Source: Natronoglycomyces albus (GTDB lineage: Bacteria > Actinomycetota > Actinomycetes > Mycobacteriales > Micromonosporaceae). Taken from it: DNA of 64,000 nt. Of this stretch, positions 9,769 to 19,432 are shown one piece after another. Every line of letters begins with the position of its first letter. The stretch's first letter is position 1. A program made the position numbers and the translations under genes. Where the stretch lies: the NCBI RefSeq assembly GCF_016925535.1, contig NZ_CP070496.1, positions 3,286,001 to 3,350,000 of the forward strand. Reading direction: 5' to 3'. The notes under the pieces were generated by a model that did not search any database, was not told the DNA's origin, and saw nothing but the letters and a program-made list of their open reading frames with translations.

Positions 9769-10330
9769 GAGGAGTGTGTCCTTTCTAGGGCGTGACACGG
9801 AGTCGGTCACGCCTGAGACTATCCGGAATGGGGTGTTTTGGGAAGGGAACCACAAGAGGGATATCGGGAACTCTTACCGCAAAGTGCCATCCGGTTTTGT
9901 TCGGGCCTGGTCGCTGCCAGGCAGTGGTTCGTTACCTCTTGTGTGTCTCTTCTCGACTATCGCGTGGCTCGTAGCGAGATCGGGTCCTCAAGTTCGTTTC
10001 AGGTTCTCGTTTCTGCCGCGGAGGCGACATGTCGCGCCTGGGCGACCTGGGTGGCTCGCCCACGCCCGTTGAGCGTGAGCTAGCGCCGCCGCCTGGCCAG
10101 GCACTGGCATCCCACCGTCCTCGTTGCGGGCCAAACCTGAACCGGGCTTTTGAGAGACGTTCAATCTCCTGATTAGAGACAAATCTATCGTCTTACTGTA
10201 GTGATCTAACGCGCTGATGTCATCTTTTCAGATGCCACCGCGCCGACTCTCGACGATACCCCCTCCCCCCATTGGCATCCCCCGGTGCGTCATCCCGCAC
10301 ATGGGGCGCTCGCGCCGTTACCGTATTGAA
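9769..10330. other. Intergenic region between divergent exporter and lipoprotein genes
   Basis: About 560 bases with no gene I can support. It contains short G/C-rich palindromes (for example GCCTGGCCAGGC near 10092) but no recognisable promoter pair or repeat family. Confidence 0.5.
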
Positions 10331-11011
10331 ATGGCGACAGCAAGGACAGTGAGAACCATTCTGGCCCTGGGTTGCGTGGCGGCGCTTGGCGCTGGATGCG
10401 CTAGTGAGACCTCAACGTGGGAGCGCGCTCAGGCCGAGGAACACGGCGGCCAAGAACTCGACCGGCTTTACTACCTACAAGCGGGTGAGGACCTGTTCGA
10501 GCCGTGGAAGGTGCCTGAGGGGACCGAAGTCGCCTGGGTTGACGCCCATAACGACTTCTCCGAAGCCGTCGGGATCGTCACCGGCGACGCCTACGGTGTA
10601 CTCCGCGACATGTGGGTGCAGTTGCTTGACTACGGTTATGGCCCGGCCGTAGCCGAAGCCCAAGAACACGTATGCCTGGTTGAGGCCGATGCGCTTGACT
10701 GCACCATCATGGGCGTCAACGAGTTCGACAACATGACCGTGTCATTTCGGCTCCGGGTCCAAGAAGTCGCCGAGCCTGGAGAGCCCGCCGCGCTCATGTC
10801 CCTGTACTCACTACCGAGCGAGCACGCCTCGCCGCTGAGGCCAATCGAGGGAATCACCCTCAACGCCGAGCTGCAAGACATGCTCGACGCCTATGAGGCC
10901 GCTGGAGTCACGGTCCCCGGCCCCGAAGAGTCCGCCCCGGTGAACACTCCGATGATAGAGACTGGGTTGCTCGATCCGCCCAGTCTCCCCCACGACCTCA
11001 TCACTCGATAG
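10331..11011 (+). CDS. Predicted lipoprotein of unknown function
   Basis: 226 residues. The N-terminus MATARTVRTIL..., a hydrophobic run and the lipobox LGAGC (Cys near residue 21) indicate a lipid-anchored exported protein. The mature part is acidic, has no family motif I recognise, and ends in a Pro-rich stretch. Two Cys in HVCLVEADALDCTI could form a disulfide. The start is placed at the ATG beginning the signal peptide; an upstream in-frame start at 10217 would put 38 Pro/Arg-rich residues before it and spoil export. No ribosome site is obvious. Confidence 0.65.
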   Translation: MATARTVRTILALGCVAALGAGCASETSTWERAQAEEHGGQELDRLYYLQAGEDLFEPWKVPEGTEVAWVDAHNDFSEAVGIVTGDAYGVLRDMWVQLLDYGYGPAVAEAQEHVCLVEADALDCTIMGVNEFDNMTVSFRLRVQEVAEPGEPAALMSLYSLPSEHASPLRPIEGITLNAELQDMLDAYEAAGVTVPGPEESAPVNTPMIETGLLDPPSLPHDLITR

Positions 11012-11395
11012 GGGCCGCGTGGCGACGAATGCCTGGGCATAACGCGCCCGGACATCGGCTCCTTCACCAGCATCACCGTTCCGCATCACGGGATAAAAGG
11101 GGCGGTGCGCGGTGACGGAAGCTCTGAAAAGGGATTTTGCCGCACGCACGTGACCTCCACTCCCGCCAAGAGGCGAGACTCCCTGTCCCCACCTGCGATT
11201 TTGCCAACAGCCTGCCGTCTAGGATGTGGCAGGAGATCCACAACGCTGCCACAATGGTTACCATCCGTGGTCGCCCGTGTGGGCGGTTCAACGCCGTTGA
11301 GGATCAAAGCCACCACATACTGACGTTCGCCGCCACATCCACGCCCTTTGAGGAACTGCCCCGAGACACCCTCGCCCAGAGATGAGAGAAACCCA
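11012..11395. other. Intergenic region before the rhodanese gene
   Basis: About 380 bases. Nothing recognised in either strand apart from weak open frames without ribosome sites. Confidence 0.5.
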
Positions 11396-11959
11396 ATGAC
11401 TGCCACAGTCGACACGGCCACCGCTGAAGAACTGATCGAAAACCGCGCCCGCATCATCGATGTGCGTTCGCCCGGCGAGTTCACCGCCAAGCGCATCCCC
11501 GGCTCGCATAACGTCCCGCTCGATCTTTTGCAAAGGGAAAAGGCCAACCTGGCCGCTTCCCATGACGACACCGTAGTCCTGACGTGCGCCGCTGGGCCCC
11601 GCTCTCACCAGGCTCGCGAGATCCTGGTGGCACATGGCTGGCGCAATGTCGTGGTCCTCGATGGTGGCCTCCACGCCTGGGCTTCGGCCGGGAATCCAGT
11701 CGAAGAGTCGAAGGGTGGCACCTGGGACCTCGAACGCCAAGTCCGATTCACCGCTGGCCTTATCGTCTTGCTCTTCGTGTTGGGAAGCCTGGCGTTCGAA
11801 CCGTTGAAGTGGGGCGCTGCCTTTATCGGGGCGGGCCTGGTCTTTGCGGCCATCAGCAACTTCTGCGGTATGGGCATCCTGCTGTCTAAAGCTCCCTGGA
11901 ATCGACCGCGAGCCAACGCGGAGGCTCCGTCTTTGGAACCACTGACCAAAAGCGCCTAG
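11396..11959 (+). CDS. Rhodanese with membrane tail (YgaP-like)
   Basis: 187 residues. The N-terminal rhodanese domain (~1-105) has IIDVRSPGEFTAKRIPGSHN and the active-site loop LTCAAGPRS with the persulfide Cys near residue 63. The C-terminal part has two hydrophobic hairpin segments (GLIVLLFVLGSLAF and AAFIGAGLVFAAISNFCGMG) of DUF2892 type, ending in FCGMGILLSKAPWN. This domain pair is that of E. coli YgaP, an inner-membrane sulfurtransferase. The start ATG follows a weak GAGAGAA site. Confidence 0.9.
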   Translation: MTATVDTATAEELIENRARIIDVRSPGEFTAKRIPGSHNVPLDLLQREKANLAASHDDTVVLTCAAGPRSHQAREILVAHGWRNVVVLDGGLHAWASAGNPVEESKGGTWDLERQVRFTAGLIVLLFVLGSLAFEPLKWGAAFIGAGLVFAAISNFCGMGILLSKAPWNRPRANAEAPSLEPLTKSA

Positions 11960-11983
11960 CCACTCATCCCTCCTGTCGTAGCA

Positions 11984-12088
11984 GTAAGAGGCGGTCCCCA
12001 CTCATCTGAACTGGTCCCCAGAAGTCGGAACTCATTTCTCAGTCCAACTTCCGGGGACCAGTTCACATCGTGGAGGACCGCCTCTTAC
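11984..12088 (+). terminator. Rhodanese-gene terminator split by a miniature insertion
   Basis: GTAAGAGGCGGTCC (11984-11997) pairs perfectly with GGACCGCCTCTTAC (12075-12088). If the insertion at 12007-12065 and one copy of CATC are removed, the two arms become continuous, gain a further CCAC/GTGG and leave a short loop: an ordinary terminator 25 bases after the stop codon. Confidence 0.75.
12007..12065. mobile_element. 59-bp miniature insertion with IS3-type ends and CATC target duplication
   Basis: TGAACTGGTCCCC (12007-12019) and GGGGACCAGTTCA (12053-12065) are perfect 13-bp terminal inverted repeats starting TG and ending CA, as in IS3-family elements. The similarity continues imperfectly inward for about 26 bases from each end, so the element is almost only two ends joined. 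CATC occurs directly on both sides (12003-12006 and 12066-12069), a 4-bp target duplication in the size range of IS3 elements. No coding capacity. Confidence 0.7.
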
Positions 12089-12156
12089 CACTTGGCCTAC
12101 ATATGCGCAGTTTAGGGCGCCTGGGACTCGGGGCCTCTGGGAGCGACGATCGCGAA

Positions 12157-12351
12157 CTACTCGCCCCCTCCACCTCCACCGTCGCCCGAACCGCTGTCGG
12201 AACTTCCATGGTCATGGGACTTCTCACGCTGCCCGCTCATTCCGGCCGCCGCACCATCGCCGCCCGAACCACGTTGCGGCCTTTGGTAGAACAGGTAGAA
12301 AACGATGCCCAGGACCGCCAGAATAAACAAAAGGGGCGCATACTCGTTCAT
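12157..12351 (-). CDS. Small single-pass membrane protein
   Basis: 64 residues: MNEYAPLLFILAVLGIVFYL forms one membrane span, followed by a basic stretch and a Ser/Gly/Asp-rich tail ending in six Gly. AGGAG lies 7 bases before the ATG, which supports translation. No family recognised. The low-complexity tail resembles other actinobacterial small membrane proteins. Confidence 0.6.
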   Translation of the reverse strand: MNEYAPLLFILAVLGIVFYLFYQRPQRGSGGDGAAAGMSGQREKSHDHGSSDSGSGDGGGGGGE

Positions 12352-12760
12352 ACAAAACTCCTGCCAGGAACAGGGATTATAGGGATACCTGCAGCGTATC
12401 TGAGAAAAACTCTGAGGGCGATAGTCACATCACCCTCAGTTATCAAGAAAGCGATATCAGGTCCCTCCGCGAAGCTGTGCGCTGGGACGATCACTTAGAA
12501 AAATCTCAGTCCCGCCGAACCATTTCGGCTGAGGGCAAGATTCACCTAAGGCTCACAACATGTACGCCTCCGGCGGCGAGGCCTAGCGGACCCACTGTTG
12601 GACCGGCTCAACCACAGATGCGCAAGATCCTGCGACGTCCTCGACCCGTTATCGAGCGCCCTGAAGCCTCACAACCAGGTATGAAAGTCGTCTCTATAGG
12701 GTTCAAGAGGAACCCGGCCCTCGCCTGGCATCGGTCTCAACTGGCCGCCAACGACAATCG
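12352..12760. other. Intergenic region
   Basis: About 410 bases between two minus-strand genes. A weak inverted repeat (GAGGGCGATAGTCACATCACCCTC near 12414) is the only structure seen. Confidence 0.45.
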
Positions 12761-13630
12761 CTAAACCCACGTACCAAACGCGCCCCTGATATTGCTATCC
12801 AGCTGCTCACACCAGGCAGCCAGGCCAATGTCTAGCTGCTCGGCCAAGAACATGGCCGTATATGCGACCAACTGCGGCGTATTACTGACCCCACGCACCG
12901 GCACCGGGGCCATAAACGGCGCATCAGTCTCCACCAGGATCAATTCACGCGGCGCGGCAGCGACAGCCTGACGCAGCATCGCCGCGTTCTTGAACGTCAC
13001 ATTCCCCGCGAACGACATGTAAAAACCACGCCGACCACATTCGCGCGCGAAATCCGCATCGCCCGAAAAGCAGTGCATGACGACCCGCTCCGGAGCCCCC
13101 ATCTCATCGAGTACCCGCAAAACATCCTCGTGCGCGTCACGATCGTGAATCACCAAGGTCTTGTCGCGACTCTTCGCGATCTCAATATGGGCGCGGAACG
13201 ACTCCTCTTGTTGGGCCCGGCCCTGCGGCTCAGTGCGATAGAAGTCCATACCGGTCTCCCCGATGGCAACCACCCGAGAAAGCGAGGCGAGCTTATCGAT
13301 CGCCGCCAAGTCTGAGGCAAGGTCCGAACTCAAGGGAGCCTCATTGGGGTGCAACGCGGCCGCCGCGACCACCCGCGAATCGAGCTCGGCCAGTTCAGCA
13401 GCCCACTGGGAGGAAGCAACCCCCGTACCCACCTGCACGGCCCCCTTCACACCCACCGACTCAGCGGCGTCGAGGAAACCCGTGATAGCCGGATTATTCG
13501 GCGCCGGAATGTCCTCGTGGCGCGGCGGCCACCCGGGCACCACCAGGTCGAGGTGAGTATGGCTGTCGACAATCGGCGCCGGTAGAGGCGGAGGTGGAGT
13601 AATCGTGCGCGGCTTCTTGGCTTTGGACAT
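12761..13630 (-). CDS. tatD: TatD-family metal-dependent hydrolase
   Basis: 289 residues of the amidohydrolase-fold TatD family (3'-5' DNase or RNA/DNA quality control in characterised members). The metal ligands are visible in order: DSHTHLD (HxH), GETGMDFY (Glu), VIHDRDAHED (His), VMHCFSGD (His) and LVETDAPF (Asp). A Pro-rich N-terminal extension of ~18 residues precedes the barrel. It sits next to metG on the same strand; metG-tatD adjacency is a conserved actinobacterial arrangement. The gap of ~320 bases to metG contains a metG terminator and a mobile repeat, so the two are probably not co-transcribed here. Confidence 0.92.
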   Translation of the reverse strand: MSKAKKPRTITPPPPLPAPIVDSHTHLDLVVPGWPPRHEDIPAPNNPAITGFLDAAESVGVKGAVQVGTGVASSQWAAELAELDSRVVAAAALHPNEAPLSSDLASDLAAIDKLASLSRVVAIGETGMDFYRTEPQGRAQQEESFRAHIEIAKSRDKTLVIHDRDAHEDVLRVLDEMGAPERVVMHCFSGDADFARECGRRGFYMSFAGNVTFKNAAMLRQAVAAAPRELILVETDAPFMAPVPVRGVSNTPQLVAYTAMFLAEQLDIGLAAWCEQLDSNIRGAFGTWV

Positions 13631-13708
13631 GACTCAACTGTGCCATGTGCGCCCCAGCCGGTCGAACGAATACTGGCCGCATGAGACCGGCAGCCAGGAA
13701 ACAACGAA

Positions 13709-13808
13709 GAGGCTGGTGCAAAAGTGCGTATTCAAGGCCACAGGAGGCGAAGTTTGCGTTCCTAAGCGAGCTGGCGAGAACACCGAAAGCGGCTTTTGCA
13801 TAAGCCTC
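13709..13808 (-). mobile_element. 100-bp MITE-like repeat, copy 1, with IS5-type ends
   Basis: Terminal inverted repeats GAGGCTGGTGCAAAAG (13709-13724) and CTTTTGCATAAGCCTC (13793-13808) match at 14 of 16 positions. The right end, read inward, is GAGGCTTATGCAAAA, identical over 15 bases to the left end of the IS5-type element at 28269. The interior is about 85 percent identical to the copy at 58912-59010. No clear target duplication. Confidence 0.7.
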
Positions 13809-13891
13809 TATGGTCCAGTGTCTCTCGAGGCAACGTTGTTCCTACGGTGTGGCATCCAGCCCCAGACACAACGTCGACATCTACTCAGATT

Positions 13892-13938
13892 GCGAGGCCG
13901 GACGCCAGCCGCATAGTTTGGCTGGCGTCCGGCCTCGC
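13892..13938 (-). terminator. metG terminator
   Basis: A perfect 19-bp inverted repeat (13892-13910 and 13920-13938) with a 9-base loop lies 16 bases beyond the metG stop codon. Confidence 0.85.
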
Positions 13939-13953
13939 ACAGGCTTAGAGCTC

Positions 13954-15750
13954 TTAGGCCAGACGCTCCAGCTCTTCGTCCACGATCGACGGGTCGAGTT
14001 TCGTGAACAGAGGCGTCGGTTTGCGCAATGGCGTGCCAACCGTGATAGGTACTGACTCCCACGCGGGGACATCAGAGTAGTCGCCGGTCAGGATCGAATA
14101 CCGGCCGTCGTTGCCGACCGCACCGCCCTCATCCAAGTCCGTGACCTCCTCGATGCGCGGCATCGGGGCAAAAGTGCCCTCACCACCGAGCATTTCGTAC
14201 ACAACCTGCGACGAATGCGGCAAGAACGGGCTAAGGAGCGTCTTCAGATCCGAAACCGCCTGCAAGACGGTGTGCAAAACGGTACCCATCCGCTCTTTGT
14301 CATCCTTGAGCTTCCACGGAGTCGTGTCAGCCAGATACTTATTCGCCGTCGCGACTGTGCGCATGGCCTCACCGATCGCCGCCTTAATGCGATTGGACGC
14401 GATCAGGTCGCCGATGCGCTCAAAAGCCGCAGCAGTCGTGTCCAACAGCTCCCGGTCGATTTGCTCAAGCTCGCCAGGTTGCGGTATCTCACCGAAGTTC
14501 TTCGCAGCCATAGCCACCGAACGGTTAACCAGGTTGCCCCAGCTGGCGACCAACTCGTCATTATTACGCCGCAAGAATTCCGTCCACGTGAAGTCGGTGT
14601 CCTGATTTTCAGGGCCCGCCACGCAAATGAAGTAACGCAACGCGTCAGCTGAATAGCGCTCCAGGAAATCCCGAACGTAGATGACGATGCTGCGCGAAGA
14701 GGAGAACTTCTTGCCCTCCATGGTCAAGAACTCCGAAGAGACGACCTCAGTGGGCAACTCCAGTTCGCCGAGTTCTTCGGAAGCGGTGCCGCCATGCGCG
14801 CCCTTGCCGTTAGCGCCCAGCAGCATCGCCGGCCAGATCTCCGAGTGAAAGACGATATTGTCCTTACCCATGAAGTAATAGGCCAGCGACTCAGGGTTGT
14901 TCCACCATTTGCGCCACGCATCGGGGTCTCCCGAACGGCGCGCCCACTCGATGGAAGCGCTCAAGTAGCCGATGACAGCGTCGAACCACACATACAGTCG
15001 CTTATCGCTGCGGTCGGCCCACTCAGGCAACGGCACCGGCACACCCCAGTCCAGATCGCGCGAAATCGCGCGCGGCTGAAGGTCCTCCAGCAGATTCTTC
15101 GTAAACCGCACCACGTTGGGCCGCCAACCATCCCGCGTGTCAAGCCAGGAGTTCAGCACATCGGCGAACGCGCTCAAGTCGAGGAACAGATGTTCGGTCT
15201 CGATGAACTTCGGCGTCTCCCCGTTGATCTTGGATCGCGGGTCGATCAGATCAGTCGGGTCAAGCTGACGTCCGCAGTTGTCGCACTGGTCACCGCGGGC
15301 AGAATCGTACTCACAGTGCGGGCACGTGCCCTCGATATACCGGTCAGGCAGCGTACGACCCGTGGACGGGGAAATCGCTCCCTCGGTCACCTTCTGGGTG
15401 ATGTAGCCGTTGTCCCACAACGCACCGAATAGCTTCTGCACGACCGCGTAATGGTTGCCAGTGGTCGTGCGGGTGAACAAGTCATAGGAGAGACCCAAAG
15501 CGTGCAGGTCCTCCACGATCACCCGGTTGTACTTGCTGGCCGCCTCTTGCGCGGAAATGCCCTCCGCGTCGGCCTGCACCAGGATCGGCGTCCCGTGCTC
15601 GTCGGTTCCCGACACCATGAGCACATCATGACCGCGCATTCGCATGTAGCGGGAAAAGACGTCGGCGGGAACTCCGAATCCGGCTACATGTCCGATGTGG
15701 CGCGGGCCATTCGCATAGGGCCACGCCAGCGCAGTCAATACATTGGTCAT
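13954..15750 (-). CDS. metG: Methionyl-tRNA synthetase
   Basis: 598 residues. It charges tRNA-Met. The class I HIGH motif occurs as RHIGH (about residue 17), a four-Cys zinc knuckle as [17 protein letters not shown], and the KMSKS loop as KKFSSSR. The C-terminal anticodon-binding helical domain is present; the optional tRNA-binding (Arc1p/EMAP) extension is absent. The start [15 protein letters not shown] has AGGAT 8 bases upstream; a more distal start at 15789 would add 13 non-conserved residues. A ~245-base leader with a hairpin lies upstream, but I see no T-box. Confidence 0.96.
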   Translation of the reverse strand: MTNVLTALAWPYANGPRHIGHVAGFGVPADVFSRYMRMRGHDVLMVSGTDEHGTPILVQADAEGISAQEAASKYNRVIVEDLHALGLSYDLFTRTTTGNHYAVVQKLFGALWDNGYITQKVTEGAISPSTGRTLPDRYIEGTCPHCEYDSARGDQCDNCGRQLDPTDLIDPRSKINGETPKFIETEHLFLDLSAFADVLNSWLDTRDGWRPNVVRFTKNLLEDLQPRAISRDLDWGVPVPLPEWADRSDKRLYVWFDAVIGYLSASIEWARRSGDPDAWRKWWNNPESLAYYFMGKDNIVFHSEIWPAMLLGANGKGAHGGTASEELGELELPTEVVSSEFLTMEGKKFSSSRSIVIYVRDFLERYSADALRYFICVAGPENQDTDFTWTEFLRRNNDELVASWGNLVNRSVAMAAKNFGEIPQPGELEQIDRELLDTTAAAFERIGDLIASNRIKAAIGEAMRTVATANKYLADTTPWKLKDDKERMGTVLHTVLQAVSDLKTLLSPFLPHSSQVVYEMLGGEGTFAPMPRIEEVTDLDEGGAVGNDGRYSILTGDYSDVPAWESVPITVGTPLRKPTPLFTKLDPSIVDEELERLA

Positions 15751-15995
15751 GGGATTAATCCTATAGGTAGGGACCTGATCTAATTTCAAGGCCGCAGCTT
15801 AGACCACATGCATGCCATCATGTGAGAAGGTCGCGCCCGTGGATACCCACGGTAGCCACGGGCGACGCTGCGTAGCGAAAAACACCGCGGATTCTATCGG
15901 CGACGATCGAGGGCGGGCCCGAGAAATATCCGCTATTTGAGGCATAGCCGGGCGATTTCCCTCCAAACAGGCATAGACAATGGTGCAATACCTAT

Positions 15996-16655
15996 ATGTC
16001 TGAAACCCGCCACACTCCCCCAGTCGAGGTCGCCGCACAACGACGGATCGGCGATCAGACCGACAGTCTGGACGCCATCCGGTCGGTGTGGGAGCGGGCG
16101 GGAGACAAAAACACTTTCAAACCGCCAAAGACCCCCAAGCCCACCGAACAGCGCATGCGCCGACCCCTTCTGGCCCTGCCGGGGCTGATCGTGATCGGGT
16201 GCCTCATGGTGTTCTTCGCCGTGGTCTCGGCCGAACCATTCTGGCTGGGCGTGGGCAAGTCTGAGTCCGGCACCGTCACGGTGGACAGGTGCGAAGGAGG
16301 CGACTTCGCCCCCCGCTGTATCGGCACATTCGACTCCGCCGAATCCGACCTGGCACTCGAACGAGTGAGGTTGACGGGAAACCCGACGTTGCCGGACGGT
16401 TCCGCCCTGGATGCCGGGGATGAGATCCAGGCAGTCGTGACGGGCTCCTCGGCCACCACCGCGTACAACGGCGACACCCTGGGTCTGCACTTGCGGTGGA
16501 TTCCCGGGTTCACGCTGGTGTTGTTGGGGGGCTTGCTACTGGTGCCGATGATGGGGGCGTGGCGGCTGGACAAGCCCCGGCGCGCGCTAGCGGTGTTGTC
16601 GTGTTTTGCGGCCCCGGTCGTCCTCCTACTGGCAACGCTCGCCGTGACGTGGTGA
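15996..16655 (+). CDS. Membrane protein of unknown function
   Basis: 219 residues: a polar N-terminus (~55 residues), a first span (LLALPGLIVIGCLMVFFAVV), an extracytoplasmic loop of ~85 residues with two Cys (VDRCEGGDFAPRCIG), and two spans near the C-terminus. No family recognised. It starts at an ATG without a clear ribosome site; ATACCTATATG suggests a possible leaderless transcript. Confidence 0.65.
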   Translation: MSETRHTPPVEVAAQRRIGDQTDSLDAIRSVWERAGDKNTFKPPKTPKPTEQRMRRPLLALPGLIVIGCLMVFFAVVSAEPFWLGVGKSESGTVTVDRCEGGDFAPRCIGTFDSAESDLALERVRLTGNPTLPDGSALDAGDEIQAVVTGSSATTAYNGDTLGLHLRWIPGFTLVLLGGLLLVPMMGAWRLDKPRRALAVLSCFAAPVVLLLATLAVTW

Positions 16656-17066
16656 CCTCACCCACCTGCTCGGGCGCAATCGCGCGTGGCACGGCCCGCT
16701 AGCGTAAAGTTAGACCAGCTTCTCGTTGAGTCATGCGGAACTCGACAATCAATTCTTGGCGCCGTTGCCAGTAGCTTTGCCGAAGTGAGGATAACTCCAT
16801 ATCCCTGGGCAAAATACGAGGCTTTTCAAGTGAGCTCCTGTCGGCGGACTTCGGCAGAGCAAACGAGCTGATGGGAACGTCGCAAGTTTCCTCATGGAGC
16901 AGCCTCAAGTACTGCGACGTGCGGACAAGGCCGACGCGAACGCCGGTGTTGTTCACCGGCAAGCATGCACACCCACCGGCATGCGCCTCGACGAGGCCAC
17001 ACCACTCCTTGACATCACCTGTGAGCGACAGACTTGTGGGATCGAATTAAACCATTGGGGGCAGCA
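16656..17066. other. Intergenic region before the penicillin-binding protein gene
   Basis: About 410 bases with no supported gene. One short palindrome (CCGGTGTTGTTCACCGG near 16942) is visible; its role is unknown. Confidence 0.5.
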
Positions 17067-19208
17067 ATGGGGGCAGCACGCACGACCACCTACACGACCG
17101 GACGTTGGCCCGGTCCTTCCACTCCTGCGCAGCGCCGAGCCCTGATGAAATTGGTTCCGTTGTCGATCACCTTCGGTCTAATCGCCGCCCTGGGCATCAT
17201 GCCGGTCATCGTCACCGTCGGGTTCTTGGGCAAGGCCAGTGCTGAGGAGGTGCTGGAGCTGCCCGAGGACATGGTTTTGCCACCAGCGCCTAAGTCCTCG
17301 ACTCTGTATGCCTCCGACGGGGTCACGGAGTTGGCCACATTTGGCGACCAATACCGCGTCGAGCTGGAGTATGAGGATCTGCCGGATGTGTTCGTGGAGG
17401 CGCTACTGGCCACGGAGGACGCGCGGTTTTGGGAGCATAACGGGATCGACGCGACCGGTGTTTTGCGCGCTGCGGTGTCAAACTATTCGGCCGGAGGTGT
17501 CTCACAGGGCGCTTCGACTATCACCATGCAGTATGTGCGACAGGTGTTGGCCTACAACGCCTTGACTCCCGAGGAGCTGGACCAGGCCACGGAGGACACT
17601 CCGGCGCGCAAGATTCGCGAAATGGCGTATGCGATGGCCGTGGAGGATGCGATGGAGAAGGAGGAGATCCTTCTCAACTACGTCAACACGGTGTACTTCG
17701 GCAATGGCGCCTACGGTTTGGGAGCCGCGGCTCAGCTCTATATCGGCAAAGACCCGCAAGAGTTGGATTTGAACGAGGCGGCTCTGCTGGCGGGACTGGT
17801 GCAGTCGCCCAGTGAGTACGACCCGATCAATGGGTCCTCGGAGGCGGCGAAAAACCGTCGCGACCATGTCGTGAATCGGATGGTCTCGGCTGGGGTGATC
17901 ACTAGGGCGCAGGCCCAACAGGTCATTGATGAGGACCTGTCGTTGAATCCTCAACCGCGCCCGGCTGTCGGCGGCGGGGCTGCCGACTCCTCCAATTGGG
18001 GTTTCTTCACCGATTACTTCGAGAAATGGTGGTCCCAGCAGGAAGCCTTCGGTGCTTCTCCGGAGGAGCGTTTGGCTCGTCTGAACCGGGGCGGCTACGA
18101 GATCGTCTCCACGCTGGATGCGGATTTGCAGGCACGGGCGCAAACGGCGATTGAGGACCAGTTGGCGGTGGATTCGCCCTATGCGCTGGGTTCGGTGGTC
18201 GTGGAGCCGGGAACGGGCCGTATCGAGGTGATGGCGGTCAACCGGGTGTATTCGACGAACACGACGAACAACGGGCCGAACACGTCGGTGGACGGCGAGC
18301 TGGGCTCCTACCCCAATACGACGAATCCACTGCTGACCAGCGGGCCGGGTCTGCCCGGTTATCAGGCGGGGTCGACTTTCAAGCTGTACACGATGATCGC
18401 GGCCCTGGAGCGGGACATGCCGCTGTCGACTAACTACAACTCCCCCAATCAGTATCGGTCGCAGTACCCCATCAGCGGGGACCCCAATTGTGGAGGCATG
18501 TGGTGCCCGAGCAACGCCAATGAGTCGATGGCGGGCAACCACGATATGCGTTCGGGTTTCGGCGGCTCGGTGAATACGTACTTCGTGCAGCTAGTGGAGG
18601 CTGTGGGGGCGGATCGCGCCGTTGAGGTGGCCGAGCGGATGGGAATTTCGTGGCGGACGGCCGAGGACTTGGGCCATGCGGCGAACGCCCAGGGTTGGGG
18701 AACGTTCACCTTGGGCGTGACCAGTAACCACCCGTTGGAGGTGGCGAACAGCTATTCGGTGCTGCCAGCTGACGGCGTTTTGTGTGATCCTTTGCCGGTG
18801 GACGTGGTGAAGACAAATGATCGCGACATCGAGTTTGAGTCTGACTGCGAGCAGGTGATCGACGCTGAGGTGGCGCGCGCGGCGACCGATGCTTCTCGCT
18901 GCACAACCGGCTATGGGGCCGATTCGGGTGACTGTGGTTCGGCCACCGCTTCGTATATCGCGCCGATGGTGGGCGGCCCAGTGGCGGGCAAGACCGGTAC
19001 GTCGGACAACTTCTCGACTGGCTGGTTCGCGGGCTTCACTCCCAATCACGCGATCGCGACGTTTATCGCCGACCCGGATTCTCCGCAGAACAACGTGGGG
19101 TCCTCGCGGACGCCGCTACCTGCGCAGGCTTCGGCGGAGATCTTGAAAGCGGCGTGGGAGTCGAATCCGACCGGTTCGTTCGCTCCGCCGCCGGCGGCGC
19201 TTCGCTAG
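17067..19208 (+). CDS. Class A penicillin-binding protein (GT51 glycosyltransferase plus transpeptidase)
   Basis: 713 residues. A bifunctional peptidoglycan synthase that polymerises lipid II and cross-links stem peptides outside the membrane. A cytoplasmic tail (~35) and one membrane span are followed by the GT51 domain, with EDARFWEHNGID (catalytic Glu ~117), GASTITMQYVR, RKIREMAYA and NTVYFGNGAYGLG. The transpeptidase domain has the SxxK box AGSTFK (Ser ~435), SVN in GFGGSVNTYF and the KTGTS box near 641. No PASTA repeats; the C-terminus ends in a short Pro/Ala tail. The ATG after GGGGG was chosen over a TTG 11 codons upstream. Confidence 0.94.
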   Translation: MGAARTTTYTTGRWPGPSTPAQRRALMKLVPLSITFGLIAALGIMPVIVTVGFLGKASAEEVLELPEDMVLPPAPKSSTLYASDGVTELATFGDQYRVELEYEDLPDVFVEALLATEDARFWEHNGIDATGVLRAAVSNYSAGGVSQGASTITMQYVRQVLAYNALTPEELDQATEDTPARKIREMAYAMAVEDAMEKEEILLNYVNTVYFGNGAYGLGAAAQLYIGKDPQELDLNEAALLAGLVQSPSEYDPINGSSEAAKNRRDHVVNRMVSAGVITRAQAQQVIDEDLSLNPQPRPAVGGGAADSSNWGFFTDYFEKWWSQQEAFGASPEERLARLNRGGYEIVSTLDADLQARAQTAIEDQLAVDSPYALGSVVVEPGTGRIEVMAVNRVYSTNTTNNGPNTSVDGELGSYPNTTNPLLTSGPGLPGYQAGSTFKLYTMIAALERDMPLSTNYNSPNQYRSQYPISGDPNCGGMWCPSNANESMAGNHDMRSGFGGSVNTYFVQLVEAVGADRAVEVAERMGISWRTAEDLGHAANAQGWGTFTLGVTSNHPLEVANSYSVLPADGVLCDPLPVDVVKTNDRDIEFESDCEQVIDAEVARAATDASRCTTGYGADSGDCGSATASYIAPMVGGPVAGKTGTSDNFSTGWFAGFTPNHAIATFIADPDSPQNNVGSSRTPLPAQASAEILKAAWESNPTGSFAPPPAALR

Positions 19209-19432
19209 TGGATCGAGAACGGCGGCGGGTTTTCGGGGAAGTTGACCATCAGACATGGGAATACTTCGATGTGGGGACCCCCGCTTTAATCCTCCCAAGT
19301 TGCCATAAACTACGCAAGCTACTCGTTGTGGCCTGTGGATAACTCTGTGGAAAACCGGCGGCCGCCCTCTGGTTCGGTCGTGACGCGCCGCTGCGGCACG
19401 TGGGAATCACGCCTTCGCGCCCAGCCGATAGC

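Larger units (their letters stand above)
13631..13953. other. tatD-metG spacer with repeat and terminator
   Basis: The spacer is filled by a 100-bp repeat element (13709-13808) and the metG terminator (13892-13938). No gene. Confidence 0.7.

Noticed and set aside
15830-15866. Hairpin GTCG..CCCGTGG / CCACGGGCGAC in the metG leader, considered as T-box or other riboswitch
   Set aside because: No specifier loop, T-box sequence or antiterminator alternative can be recognised; it may be a plain hairpin.
17502-18542. 346-codon minus-strand frame opposite the penicillin-binding protein
   Set aside because: Same reason: shadow of an unmistakable GT51/transpeptidase gene.
19334-19342. TGTGGATAA, a perfect DnaA-box consensus, with a second TGTGGAA nearby
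   Set aside because: A single box without clustering, AT-rich unwinding region or dnaA/dnaN genes does not make an origin; such 9-mers occur by chance.
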